Source of the DNA: CAVALG01 sp963630555
GTDB lineage: Bacteria > Bacillota > Clostridia > Oscillospirales > Acutalibacteraceae
Direction of reading: 5' to 3'
Assembly: GCA_963630555.1 (NCBI GenBank)
Contig: CAVGND010000041.1
Span: forward strand, 1-12,348
DNA: 12,348 bases
In this document: in pieces, positions 6,564 to 12,348 of the stretch
Layout of the letters: every line of letters starts with the position of its first letter
Position numbering within the stretch: position 1 is the stretch's first letter
Made by a program: the position numbers and the translations under genes
Notes under the pieces: generated by a model
Databases searched by the model: none
What the model was told of the DNA's origin: nothing
The model's input: the letters and a program-made list of their open reading frames with translations, nothing else

Positions 6564-7453
6564 GCTTGTTCACCTTCCTTCTGCATAATTAAATCCTCGT
6601 TCCAATCCTTTTTTGTTGGAACGAGGATTTCTGATTTATAGCCTTGTGTAAACAGTTTATCCGATATTCTCTTTGCTGCTGATTGACCTGCGGTATCACT
6701 GTCAAAGCACAAATACACCTCTGTTAAATTCGGATTATCTTTAAGACATTGAAAAAGCACCCTGTCCGCCACAGAGCAGGATGCCGCATAAGTATTTTGC
6801 TGCCAACCGTTTGGGTTCATCGTAATGTATGACAGCATATCAACCGGAGCTTCAAAAAGAAAGACTCTGTTACTCGTACCGTTCCAGTGAAAACTGTACT
6901 CCGGAAGACTTCCGTCTGCGTTTCCTTTGTAGGTACTTTGTGAGCCTGTCCCGCGCTTGTGAGCATGACGCGCTACTCCGTTAGTATCATAGCCGACGAA
7001 TACAGCATTATGATGGGGGAGCGATTCGTATATCATTTGCTTACGGGCAAATGCATTTATAACATCCCTGCTGATCCCTCTGCGTGAGAGAAGGTAAGCA
7101 TATACTCTGTGCATATTATCGTTTTTCTCCGGCAGGTTAAATGCTTTTTCTTTTTGCTCGATGGGCGGTGCCGCAGTAAGAGTCCCGCCATAACCGTTAA
7201 GCAGATATTCCATTGCTTCGGGATAATTCTTATTATAGAATTTGCGGACAAAGTCTATAGCATCGCCGCCAACTTCTTCATACTGGTGATACCACAGGTT
7301 TCCCCGAATCGTTACCTTCTCAGACCCGTCGCGCCATTGATATTCTTTGCCTGACCGTTTCAGTCGTTCACCTTGCCGTTCCAATAAATCTACAATATCG
7401 GTTGTCCTTGCACGATCCTTTTGTTCCTGCGTGTAGTGAATATAGTTTGCCAT
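6542..7453 (-). CDS. Toprim-domain protein, primase-like
   Basis: A 303-residue protein resembling the N-terminal and catalytic parts of DNA primases carried by conjugative elements (DUF3991/Toprim type). Residues about 35-70 match the layout of the primase CHC2 zinc-finger region, ending in the conserved VGGDAIDFVRKFY, but residues 1-90 contain no cysteine, so no zinc can be held. The Toprim core is visible: acidic E201 in LFEAPVDML and the D251-x-D253 pair in YLCFDSDTAG, the metal-binding residues of the fold. It may prime complementary-strand synthesis in the recipient or act on the element DNA in another way. The start has AAAGGAG about five bases upstream. It lies 21 bases after the relaxase and overlaps virD4, so it belongs to the transfer operon. 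The family assignment is good; enzyme activity is uncertain. Confidence 0.85.
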   Translation of the reverse strand: MANYIHYTQEQKDRARTTDIVDLLERQGERLKRSGKEYQWRDGSEKVTIRGNLWYHQYEEVGGDAIDFVRKFYNKNYPEAMEYLLNGYGGTLTAAPPIEQKEKAFNLPEKNDNMHRVYAYLLSRRGISRDVINAFARKQMIYESLPHHNAVFVGYDTNGVARHAHKRGTGSQSTYKGNADGSLPEYSFHWNGTSNRVFLFEAPVDMLSYITMNPNGWQQNTYAASCSVADRVLFQCLKDNPNLTEVYLCFDSDTAGQSAAKRISDKLFTQGYKSEILVPTKKDWNEDLIMQKEGEQAWTEQSY

Positions 7454-7474
7454 AGCAACTCCTTTCCTTGATTA

Positions 7475-9448
7475 TCAGCCCATTTTTTGACCTTGAGCCA
7501 TTTTCTTTTCCTCAATCTTTCGCATGAGTTTGCGGTCAATGGTACGGCTATTTGTATTCCTTTTCTCTGCATCATCACGGATGATTTGCGAAAGCCTCGC
7601 CAAGAGACGCATAGATGCCAATACCGTTGCCGAACTACTGTGCGTGTACGGATGGTAGTTATCAAGAATATGTTGAGCATACTCGTTTCCTTTGCTTGCG
7701 GAGGAGGTCAGTAACTGTACAGCGAGTTCGTAATCCTTATCAACTCCCTGACCGTAGAGGTACATCTTTCCGAGTTGATACTCTGCCCATTGGTTTCCCC
7801 GTTTTGCTGCTTCCGTGAGCAATCGGACGGCATATTGAATATCACTGTGTTTCGCCGTGCCTTGAAGATGCATCTTTGCAAGCGAGTACATCGCGTATGC
7901 ATTGCCCTGGCGTACTGACTTTTCAAACATTCTTTGTGCAGTCGCATAATTCGCCGACACATCCTCGCCTTTAAGATAGATTTTTCCAAGCTGATACTGT
8001 GCATAGGGATTGTCCTTTACATCAGCTTTCCAAAACCATCGGAACGCTTCACTAACATTTTTCTCAACCACTTCACCCTGTAAGTACAGTTTCCCGAGCC
8101 GATACATTGCAACATCAAATCCCTGCATTGCAGAAAGGGTCAACAGCCGAATACCTTCCTCGGGATCGAAATTCTCAGAGTCAATATCCAATAGTTCACG
8201 CCCCATAATATATTGGCAATGCATATCGTTGGGGTCAGTCCACGGATTTCTCTTGGAGGCGGTTTCACTTGTATAGGTCATTGTTTCCTCGGGAGTTTCC
8301 GTTTCCTGCTGCATATCTTCTTCAAAGGTAATTCTGTTGTGCAGGATGTTGAGCGCTTCCTGGATAACCGCATTCTTAATAGAGTTGAACTCTTTGTTTG
8401 CGGATATCGGGATGCGCTTTGGCATCGTATCCTGATAGGTGCGAAAGACATTTTCTTTTTGCTCGTACCATAGATTATAGAGTTCTGCAATTCGATCATC
8501 CTTGGCGAGTTGATCGATGACACCGTTGATCAGATTCTTTGCCACCTTGGGCATATAACCATAGACCGTCTTGCCCTTGTAGTTTTCAAGCGTCTTTGAC
8601 AGTTCCAGAAGCATCGTCACAACAGTTTCGTTTTCATATGCGCTGTTATTGATCTGCTGAACAATTTCCGCAATTTTATCTCTGCCGGCCCTGCGCAGTT
8701 CGTTCCTGTGTGCGGTCATGTCCTGGTATGTGTGATAGAGGTCGTTCTTGAAAATCTCTCGGGCAAAGTCTGATTTGAATGTTTGTAATGCCTGCGCGGT
8801 CATATACGGTTCTTTCCCTACCGAGTATGAAATCAAGTGAATATGCGGATGCCTGCCCTCATTATGAAATGCGGCATACCAACGCAGGTCGCCGAGAGGA
8901 ATGCCCATAGCTTTTGCCAATTTGTTTGCCTGACCTCTAAGCAGGTCACGCCACGCCTTTGCGTTATCATAGCCAAGTTTCTGTGCGTCCTCTCTGCGAA
9001 GAGACATGATAGTTGTCCATACCGCGCCTTCATGTTCCGCAACCTCTTTTGATACGGCAGAAAGATCTATCGGTCTGTCCGTTTGCGAAAACAAGCCGTG
9101 AGTACCTTGTTTCTCAACTCTTGGCCGCATAGCAATATACCCGACATAGTTTTCTTTCTTACCGATGAGGTCGAGATTTTCTTCGATGGTTCTGCTTATA
9201 AATTCCGAGGCTGTGCTTTTGGTTTGAGCTTTGATATAGTCCTGGTACTCAAAACTGTTCACCGCATCGGGAAAGTCCTCGGTAAGCTGCTTGATAAGAC
9301 GCTGCTGTTCCGTCGTCGCAGATTGATGTTTCCATGATTCATCGCATTTTTCCACGCCCTCTCGAGAGGCAATATATTTTACAAGATTCGTACCGTGTTT
9401 TGCTGAACCTGATTTTATATATCTCCACTTCAAAATAAATCTCGCCAT
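7475..9448 (-). CDS. MobP/MobL-type relaxase with C-terminal Sel1 repeats
   Basis: Conjugative relaxase expected to nick one strand at oriT, stay covalently attached and lead the DNA into the recipient. Of its 657 residues, about 1-260 form the HUH relaxase domain, with the metal-binding histidines H195, H200, H202 and H204 in FHNEGRHPHIHL. The opening MARFILKWRYIKSGSAKHG and the segment NLVKYIASREG are typical of Firmicute MobP3/MobL relaxases; Y25 is a candidate nucleophile, but I cannot confirm this. Residues about 260-380 are helical. Residues about 430-600 hold five or so Sel1-like repeats (AMYRLGKLYLQG, AQYQLGKIYLKG, AMYSLAKMHLQG, AEYQLGKMYLYG), a protein-binding solenoid, followed by a basic tail. 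It starts two bases after the accessory gene, within the same operon. The Sel1 section probably binds a partner such as the coupling protein; that is inferred. Confidence 0.9.
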   Translation of the reverse strand: MARFILKWRYIKSGSAKHGTNLVKYIASREGVEKCDESWKHQSATTEQQRLIKQLTEDFPDAVNSFEYQDYIKAQTKSTASEFISRTIEENLDLIGKKENYVGYIAMRPRVEKQGTHGLFSQTDRPIDLSAVSKEVAEHEGAVWTTIMSLRREDAQKLGYDNAKAWRDLLRGQANKLAKAMGIPLGDLRWYAAFHNEGRHPHIHLISYSVGKEPYMTAQALQTFKSDFAREIFKNDLYHTYQDMTAHRNELRRAGRDKIAEIVQQINNSAYENETVVTMLLELSKTLENYKGKTVYGYMPKVAKNLINGVIDQLAKDDRIAELYNLWYEQKENVFRTYQDTMPKRIPISANKEFNSIKNAVIQEALNILHNRITFEEDMQQETETPEETMTYTSETASKRNPWTDPNDMHCQYIMGRELLDIDSENFDPEEGIRLLTLSAMQGFDVAMYRLGKLYLQGEVVEKNVSEAFRWFWKADVKDNPYAQYQLGKIYLKGEDVSANYATAQRMFEKSVRQGNAYAMYSLAKMHLQGTAKHSDIQYAVRLLTEAAKRGNQWAEYQLGKMYLYGQGVDKDYELAVQLLTSSASKGNEYAQHILDNYHPYTHSSSATVLASMRLLARLSQIIRDDAEKRNTNSRTIDRKLMRKIEEKKMAQGQKMG

Positions 9449-9450
9449 CG

Positions 9451-9855
9451 TTATTTACCCTTCTGATAGCGGACAGCGTCATCAAATGAAATTTTGCCGT
9501 TGAGTCTCCTGACTTCATTGACACACTTTCCTCTGAGCCGGGTAAGTGTATCTTCATCCACACGGAAGTTTGCGGCCGATACATGCATCGTCATTGCAAG
9601 TTCTACAGCATACTTAAACAACAACGATGCCATTCTGTTTTCGAAAGAGTCAAGCGATCCTTGGATTGTACTGACGATGGCCTCCGGAAAGTATTCACGG
9701 CAGTCCTCTGCGCATACATATCCTGCATAAAATAAAACCGCCTTTTCTATGAACTCTGATTTGCTTCGGCAGTTATCCAACTGATACAAGCGTTCCACCT
9801 TTTCCAGTGTGGTAGGGTATGCCCACAGAGCAAATTTCTTTTTTGTTTCGTCCAT
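9451..9855 (-). CDS. Ribbon-helix-helix relaxosome accessory protein (MobC-like)
   Basis: A 134-residue protein whose N-terminus fits a ribbon-helix-helix DNA-binding fold: a short strand at about 7-13 (KFALWAY), a first helix at about 15-27 and a second helix at about 31-44 (SKSEFIEKAVLFYAGY). The rest is probably helical and may form dimers or contact the relaxase. It directly precedes the relaxase gene, with only two bases between them, and lies next to the repeat-rich gap that is the likely oriT. That placement is the usual one for MobC/TraJ-type proteins that bind oriT and help the relaxase load. The start has AAGGAGATG about nine bases upstream. Sequence identity to any named family is not obvious to me, so the role rests on fold and position. 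Confidence 0.75.
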   Translation of the reverse strand: MDETKKKFALWAYPTTLEKVERLYQLDNCRSKSEFIEKAVLFYAGYVCAEDCREYFPEAIVSTIQGSLDSFENRMASLLFKYAVELAMTMHVSAANFRVDEDTLTRLRGKCVNEVRRLNGKISFDDAVRYQKGK

Positions 9856-9907
9856 TTTTCATCATCTCCTTCTGTTGAAAACCCGCATAAAATAAGGCTT
9901 TTTCGGC

Positions 9908-9948
9908 AAAGGAGGTTGCGCATAAAATGTATGCGCAACCTCCTTTTT
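9908..9948. terminator. Strong 17-bp hairpin with T run (plus strand), part of the putative oriT
   Basis: A perfect 17-bp stem, 9908-9924 with 9930-9946, encloses a five-base loop and is followed by T on the plus strand to 9948. It therefore fits a plus-strand terminator. On the minus-strand transcript it is a hairpin about 50 bases upstream of the accessory gene, in which an AAAGGAGG Shine-Dalgarno-like arm pairs with CCTCCTTT. It could stop plus-strand transcription into oriT, act as an oriT hairpin, or affect leader folding. Confidence 0.6.
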
Positions 9949-10094
9949 GAGCCATCAACGCCGATATGTTTCCTTGTACAATGGGGCATATTTGCAATTC
10001 CGACCCCGAAGTCTTGAAAATGCGTTTATTACGACCCCGATTGCGAAAGTGCGAAAAGCCCTTTAACGGTCGGCTCTGCCGTCCGATGTGAACC

Positions 10095-10122
10095 GAGTCG
10101 GGGAGCATTGCAACCCCGGCTC
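10095..10122. repeat. Hairpin carrying the TCGGGG/ATTGCAA word pair
   Basis: GAGTCGGGG (10095-10103) pairs with CCCCGGCTC (10114-10122) with one wobble pair around a 10-base loop containing ATTGCAA. The sequence TCGGGG, a three-base spacer, then ATTGCAACC is repeated without the spacer at 10230-10244. A hairpin with a repeated word in its loop is a candidate recognition site for the relaxase or accessory protein. Confidence 0.5.
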
Positions 10123-10136
10123 TTATTCCTGCAAGT

Positions 10137-10164
10137 AAAATCGGACGGCTGAACCGCCGATTTT
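10137..10164. repeat. Bulged hairpin flanked by A and T runs
   Basis: AAAATCGG, a bulged A, then CGG (10137-10148) pairs with CCGCCGATTTT (10154-10164) around a five-base loop. It would work as a weak terminator in either direction. Its left arm also overlaps 10140-10149, which can pair with 10078-10087 (GCCGTCCGAT), so two alternative folds exclude one another. Confidence 0.5.
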
Positions 10165-10283
10165 CCGCATTGCGCAATCACCTCTTAAAAGCCGTTATTT
10201 CGCCTGTTTTGTTGTGATGGGGGACTCGGTCGGGGATTGCAACCATTTTGCCTCACAGGGCGACACAGGGGTAGACACAGCGG

Positions 10284-10964
10284 TTACATCTTCATATCAG
10301 ATACTGTGATATTATTTGATGGTTCTTCCGAAAAATCAAGTTCTTTTCCGGCAAGGCTGCTATTGAATATTTCACGACGACCTTCCTCGCTTCGGTAATC
10401 GGAGCGAAATGCTTTATAGGCCGCAACGGAAAAGTCACGCAGGGAGTAGGTCTGCCATTCGTTATCCATACCGTCATAAACACTGACCCGACCTTCATCC
10501 AAATCAAATTCAAGCAAAGCAGAAATTCTATTATCCGAATGGATATCTGAACAGACCTCGTTGAAATATTCGAGGTTGACAGGATTCGTTTCAATAAAAG
10601 CGTCGGCGAATGTTTCGGGAACAGCCGATAACTCGCCGCGCTCATAGAGGCGGTATCGGTACGCAGCTTGCATCGGGGAGCGGAAGTGATCGCTTGTGAA
10701 GTGATAGTCATCACCGTTTTCACGAATGTGGTAAACCGCAAAGCGTCGAGCTGCTTCCGTCTTTGCTTGTTCTGCGGCATACTCACTTTCAATCGTTGCC
10801 TCAATGGAGGCACGCTGCTCATCGGGAACATACTCTTGATAGAGTGTGTCGAACGCTTCAGCTAATTTATCCTCAACCGTTTCGGCGGTCTGATTGCCAA
10901 GGGCGTCTGACAAAGCCCGTACACGGTATTTATTAAGGTATAGTGTAATGTCAATATCACTCAT
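10284..10964 (-). CDS. Element accessory protein with DUF6103-like N-terminus
   Basis: A 226-residue protein of unknown function. Residues about 4-60 (DITLYLNKYRVRALSDALG, then VEDKLAEAFDTLYQEYVPDEQR) line up with nearly the whole conserved part of the 88-residue protein encoded just upstream, so the two look like a duplication followed by extension. The remainder is acidic and mixed helix/strand, without membrane segments or recognisable catalytic motifs. The N-terminal pattern, a strand then two helices, is compatible with a small DNA- or protein-binding module, but I cannot name it. The start has GTGAGGT upstream and overlaps the end of the 88-residue gene by eight bases, so they are co-translated. 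It ends next to the putative oriT. Genes like this are common passengers of Firmicute conjugative elements. Confidence 0.7.
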   Translation of the reverse strand: MSDIDITLYLNKYRVRALSDALGNQTAETVEDKLAEAFDTLYQEYVPDEQRASIEATIESEYAAEQAKTEAARRFAVYHIRENGDDYHFTSDHFRSPMQAAYRYRLYERGELSAVPETFADAFIETNPVNLEYFNEVCSDIHSDNRISALLEFDLDEGRVSVYDGMDNEWQTYSLRDFSVAAYKAFRSDYRSEEGRREIFNSSLAGKELDFSEEPSNNITVSDMKM

Positions 10965-11223
10965 CGGCGATTACCTCACTGACTTCCGTATGTTCTGTTT
11001 TGGGTGGCCTCGGCTTTTTCGGCTTGGGCACAGCAGAGGGCGAAGCGATGCCTGATTTCATATCGATAAAATCACGCACACCTGCAGGCACGGTTTTGCT
11101 GTAGAGTGTGTCGAGCGCTTTTTCGAGTTCTGCTTCGGCAGAAGTACCTTTCTGCGAAAGATAAAGGACAAGGGCGGATGCCTTGTCCTCGTCAAATGAG
11201 ATATTGAAAGTTGTCTTTTTCAT
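10957..11223 (-). CDS. Small DUF6103-like protein
   Basis: An 88-residue protein beginning MKKTTFNISFDEDKASALVLYL, then a helical stretch AEAELEKALDTLYSKTVPAGVRDFIDMKSG and a proline- and lysine-rich linker (PKPKKPRPPKTEH) with an acidic end. I recognise the pattern as that of the DUF6103 family seen in Firmicute conjugative elements; the function is unknown. The strand-helix-helix outline resembles ribbon-helix-helix proteins, so DNA binding near oriT is possible but unproven. AAAGGA lies about nine bases before the ATG. It overlaps the following 226-residue gene, and the two share 18 of 19 bases over the segment encoding the LDTLY/FDTLY motif (11102-11120 and 10840-10858), supporting duplication. 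Confidence 0.7.
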   Translation of the reverse strand: MKKTTFNISFDEDKASALVLYLSQKGTSAEAELEKALDTLYSKTVPAGVRDFIDMKSGIASPSAVPKPKKPRPPKTEHTEVSEVIADE

Positions 11224-11241
11224 ATTGTGCTTTCCTTTCTG

Positions 11242-12306
11242 TTACATAGTCAGTTCGGGATCAAAACCATCTCGCCGCCAATCCTCACGATCTGAATTAC
11301 ATCCACGCATATTGATTTCCGCGTAATTGTCAAGGCCGTAGAAATTCGTGCCGTCAGTACAACAGTTTTGAAAACTACCGTGTTCCATATTGCATTCAAT
11401 TATTACGGCATTGCTTAAATCGCTGTGAGTATAAACGCCGCCCGACATCTTGCACCCTGAAAAGACCGTGTTCTTGAATTCGCATTCTTCGGCGGTGACA
11501 TCTTCGAGGTTACAGTTTTCAAACCGCGTGTCATTGACAACGGAAAAATTGAGTTCCGTACCTCGCAGGTCAGTATTCGCAAACCTCGCGTTATCCATAG
11601 CAACATTCATCATATTTTTATGTGCAAGGTTTAGTCCCTGCACAAAACAGTTTGAAAAATCGGCTTGTATACCACCTGCATCGTTAAGCCATAAGGTGTG
11701 CTTGGCAAGCATGACATCCGCTTCTTCCTGCGTCAGTGTTCGGCGTGAATCAGCCTGCTGTATATATTCATCTTTTACAGTGCAGAGCATATAGCCACCA
11801 TCGAAATCAACGCTTTCAATTTCCGGTCTGTCTTTCAGTGCTACATACAGCAATTCCTCGCTGAATCCTGCACCTCTAAACTTGTTTCGTAATTCATCGG
11901 TATTGATGCTGTATTTTTTATTACTACAATCGATTGCTTCTCGAACTATACGGTCTGCCGTTATTGCGGTTTCGCGCACAGCGTTTTCAAGGCTCGGATA
12001 CTGAACAGCGATAGCAAGCTGTTTGGCGTTAGGAATATGGGCGGTGTATCGGGCGTAGTCATAACCCTCTGTGTCAATGATAAAGCCGTCTTTATGTCCT
12101 TCTCTTATGAGCAGCAGGCACGGTATACCGTCGGGTAAATACTCATGCTTCTCGGCGTTAAACTCTCGGAGAAAATCATAGTATCCAAGAGGATTGGAAA
12201 TGAATTCGGTATATTCAGAAGGCGTCAGTTTTACTACTTTTTCAATCTGACACAGAGGCAGATTGAAATCCGTTTGTTTACACTTTAAGTCTGCTTTTAT
12301 AACCAT
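11242..12306 (-). CDS. Two-part accessory protein with C-terminal pentapeptide-like repeats
   Basis: A 354-residue protein of unknown function. The N-terminal half (to about 190) opens with MVIKADLKCKQTDFNLPLCQIEKVVKLTPSEY, which I associate with a DUF found in Firmicute conjugative elements (possibly DUF6329; not certain). A bridge, LTQEEADVMLAKHTLWLND, leads into about 110 residues of pentapeptide-like repeats (about 214-325 counted from the upstream ATG at 12312), with A(D/N)(L/F)xx-type units such as ADFSN, ARFAN, TDLRG, TRFEN, CNLED and CEFKN. Such repeats form a right-handed beta helix, which in some proteins imitates DNA. I prefer the ATG at 12306, with AAAGGAG seven bases away; the ATG at 12312 sits too close to it. 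It lies 18 bases before the 88-residue gene and 12 bases after the tail of another gene, so it is inside an operon. Confidence 0.8.
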   Translation of the reverse strand: MVIKADLKCKQTDFNLPLCQIEKVVKLTPSEYTEFISNPLGYYDFLREFNAEKHEYLPDGIPCLLLIREGHKDGFIIDTEGYDYARYTAHIPNAKQLAIAVQYPSLENAVRETAITADRIVREAIDCSNKKYSINTDELRNKFRGAGFSEELLYVALKDRPEIESVDFDGGYMLCTVKDEYIQQADSRRTLTQEEADVMLAKHTLWLNDAGGIQADFSNCFVQGLNLAHKNMMNVAMDNARFANTDLRGTELNFSVVNDTRFENCNLEDVTAEECEFKNTVFSGCKMSGGVYTHSDLSNAVIIECNMEHGSFQNCCTDGTNFYGLDNYAEINMRGCNSDREDWRRDGFDPELTM

Positions 12307-12318
12307 GGGCATTCTCCT

Positions 12319-12348
12319 TTACATAGACAGAGCCTGCGTTTCGTCCTC
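12319..12348 (-). CDS. 3' end of an unseen upstream gene
   Basis: The last 30 bases hold an open frame on the minus strand reading E-D-E-T-Q-A-L-S-M followed by TAA, just upstream of the ribosome binding site of the next gene. The tight spacing fits the operon, so this is probably the tail of another element gene. Only nine residues are visible, so the function cannot be given. Confidence 0.45.
   Translation of the reverse strand, partial: EDETQALSM

Larger units (their letters stand above)
9856..10283. other. Repeat-rich gene-free region, candidate origin of transfer
   Basis: 428 bases between the accessory genes and the relaxosome operon. Reading frames here lack ribosome binding sites and family features. 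The region has a 17-bp hairpin (9908-9946), a 9-bp hairpin (10095-10122), a bulged hairpin (10137-10164) and a 10-bp inverted repeat (10078-10087 with 10140-10149). It also has four TCGGGG words (10004-10009 and 10035-10040 on the minus strand; 10098-10103 and 10230-10235 on the plus), each close to ATTGCAA or a one-base variant. Inverted repeats beside the accessory and relaxase genes are the normal setting of oriT. The nick site itself cannot be identified. Confidence 0.55.

Noticed and set aside
9868..9934. Small peptide starting at the ATG in the right arm of the 17-bp hairpin
   Set aside because: The AAAGGAGG is about 15 bases from that ATG, too far for normal initiation, and the frame runs into the accessory gene in another frame.
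9773..10177. 134-residue minus-strand open frame across the putative oriT
   Set aside because: It has no good ribosome binding site, overlaps the accessory gene in another frame, and reads through hairpins with a composition unlike a folded protein; more likely a chance frame in non-coding DNA.
9856..10283. CRISPR-like array
   Set aside because: The repeated words are only six to seven bases long, unevenly spaced and in both orientations.

Overview
The window looks like part of an integrative conjugative or mobilizable element from a Gram-positive gut-type Firmicute (Clostridia). The support is the combination of strong AGGAGG-type ribosome binding sites, moderate base composition, a MobP/MobL-type relaxase beside a VirD4 coupling protein and a Toprim protein, and small accessory genes of the kind found in Clostridia elements. 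Taxonomy is inferred from gene style only; no rRNA or housekeeping gene is present. Nearly everything is on the minus strand, so the biological order runs from right to left.

Right part (about 12348 to 10284): the tail of an unseen upstream gene, then three accessory genes. These are a 354-aa protein ending in pentapeptide-like repeats, an 88-aa DUF6103-like protein, and a 226-aa protein whose N-terminus looks like a duplicate of the 88-aa one. A 428-base stretch without a convincing gene follows (9856-10283). It is rich in inverted repeats and in recurring TCGGGG/ATTGCAA words and is the best candidate for the origin of transfer.

Middle part (9855 to 4494): the DNA-processing module for conjugation. 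It holds a ribbon-helix-helix accessory protein, a HUH relaxase with a Sel1-repeat tail, a primase-like Toprim protein, a VirD4/TraG coupling ATPase and a small winged-helix protein, packed with 2-21 base gaps or short overlaps. The accessory protein and relaxase would nick and guide the DNA, and VirD4 would deliver it to a secretion channel. No mating-pore genes (VirB4, VirB6 and so on) lie in the window.

Left part (about 4060 to 1): a type I restriction-modification specificity locus with its own promoter, ordered XRE regulator - hsdM - hsdS - tyrosine recombinase. It abuts a beheaded XRE-regulator gene on the plus strand (4059-4334), suggesting that the cassette was inserted into that gene or that a deletion made the junction. 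Immediately after the recombinase stop codon, a 23-base exact copy of the hsdS central conserved segment reappears at the window edge, in the same orientation as in hsdS, and is probably the start of a spare half-hsdS cassette. Recombination between the two copies would remove the recombinase together with the second recognition domain, allowing the specificity to change by excision rather than by the usual inversion. No hsdR is present in the window.

The most interesting points are this direct-repeat specificity-switch locus, the hairpin covering both possible recombinase start codons, the repeat-rich putative oriT, and the pentapeptide protein beside it.
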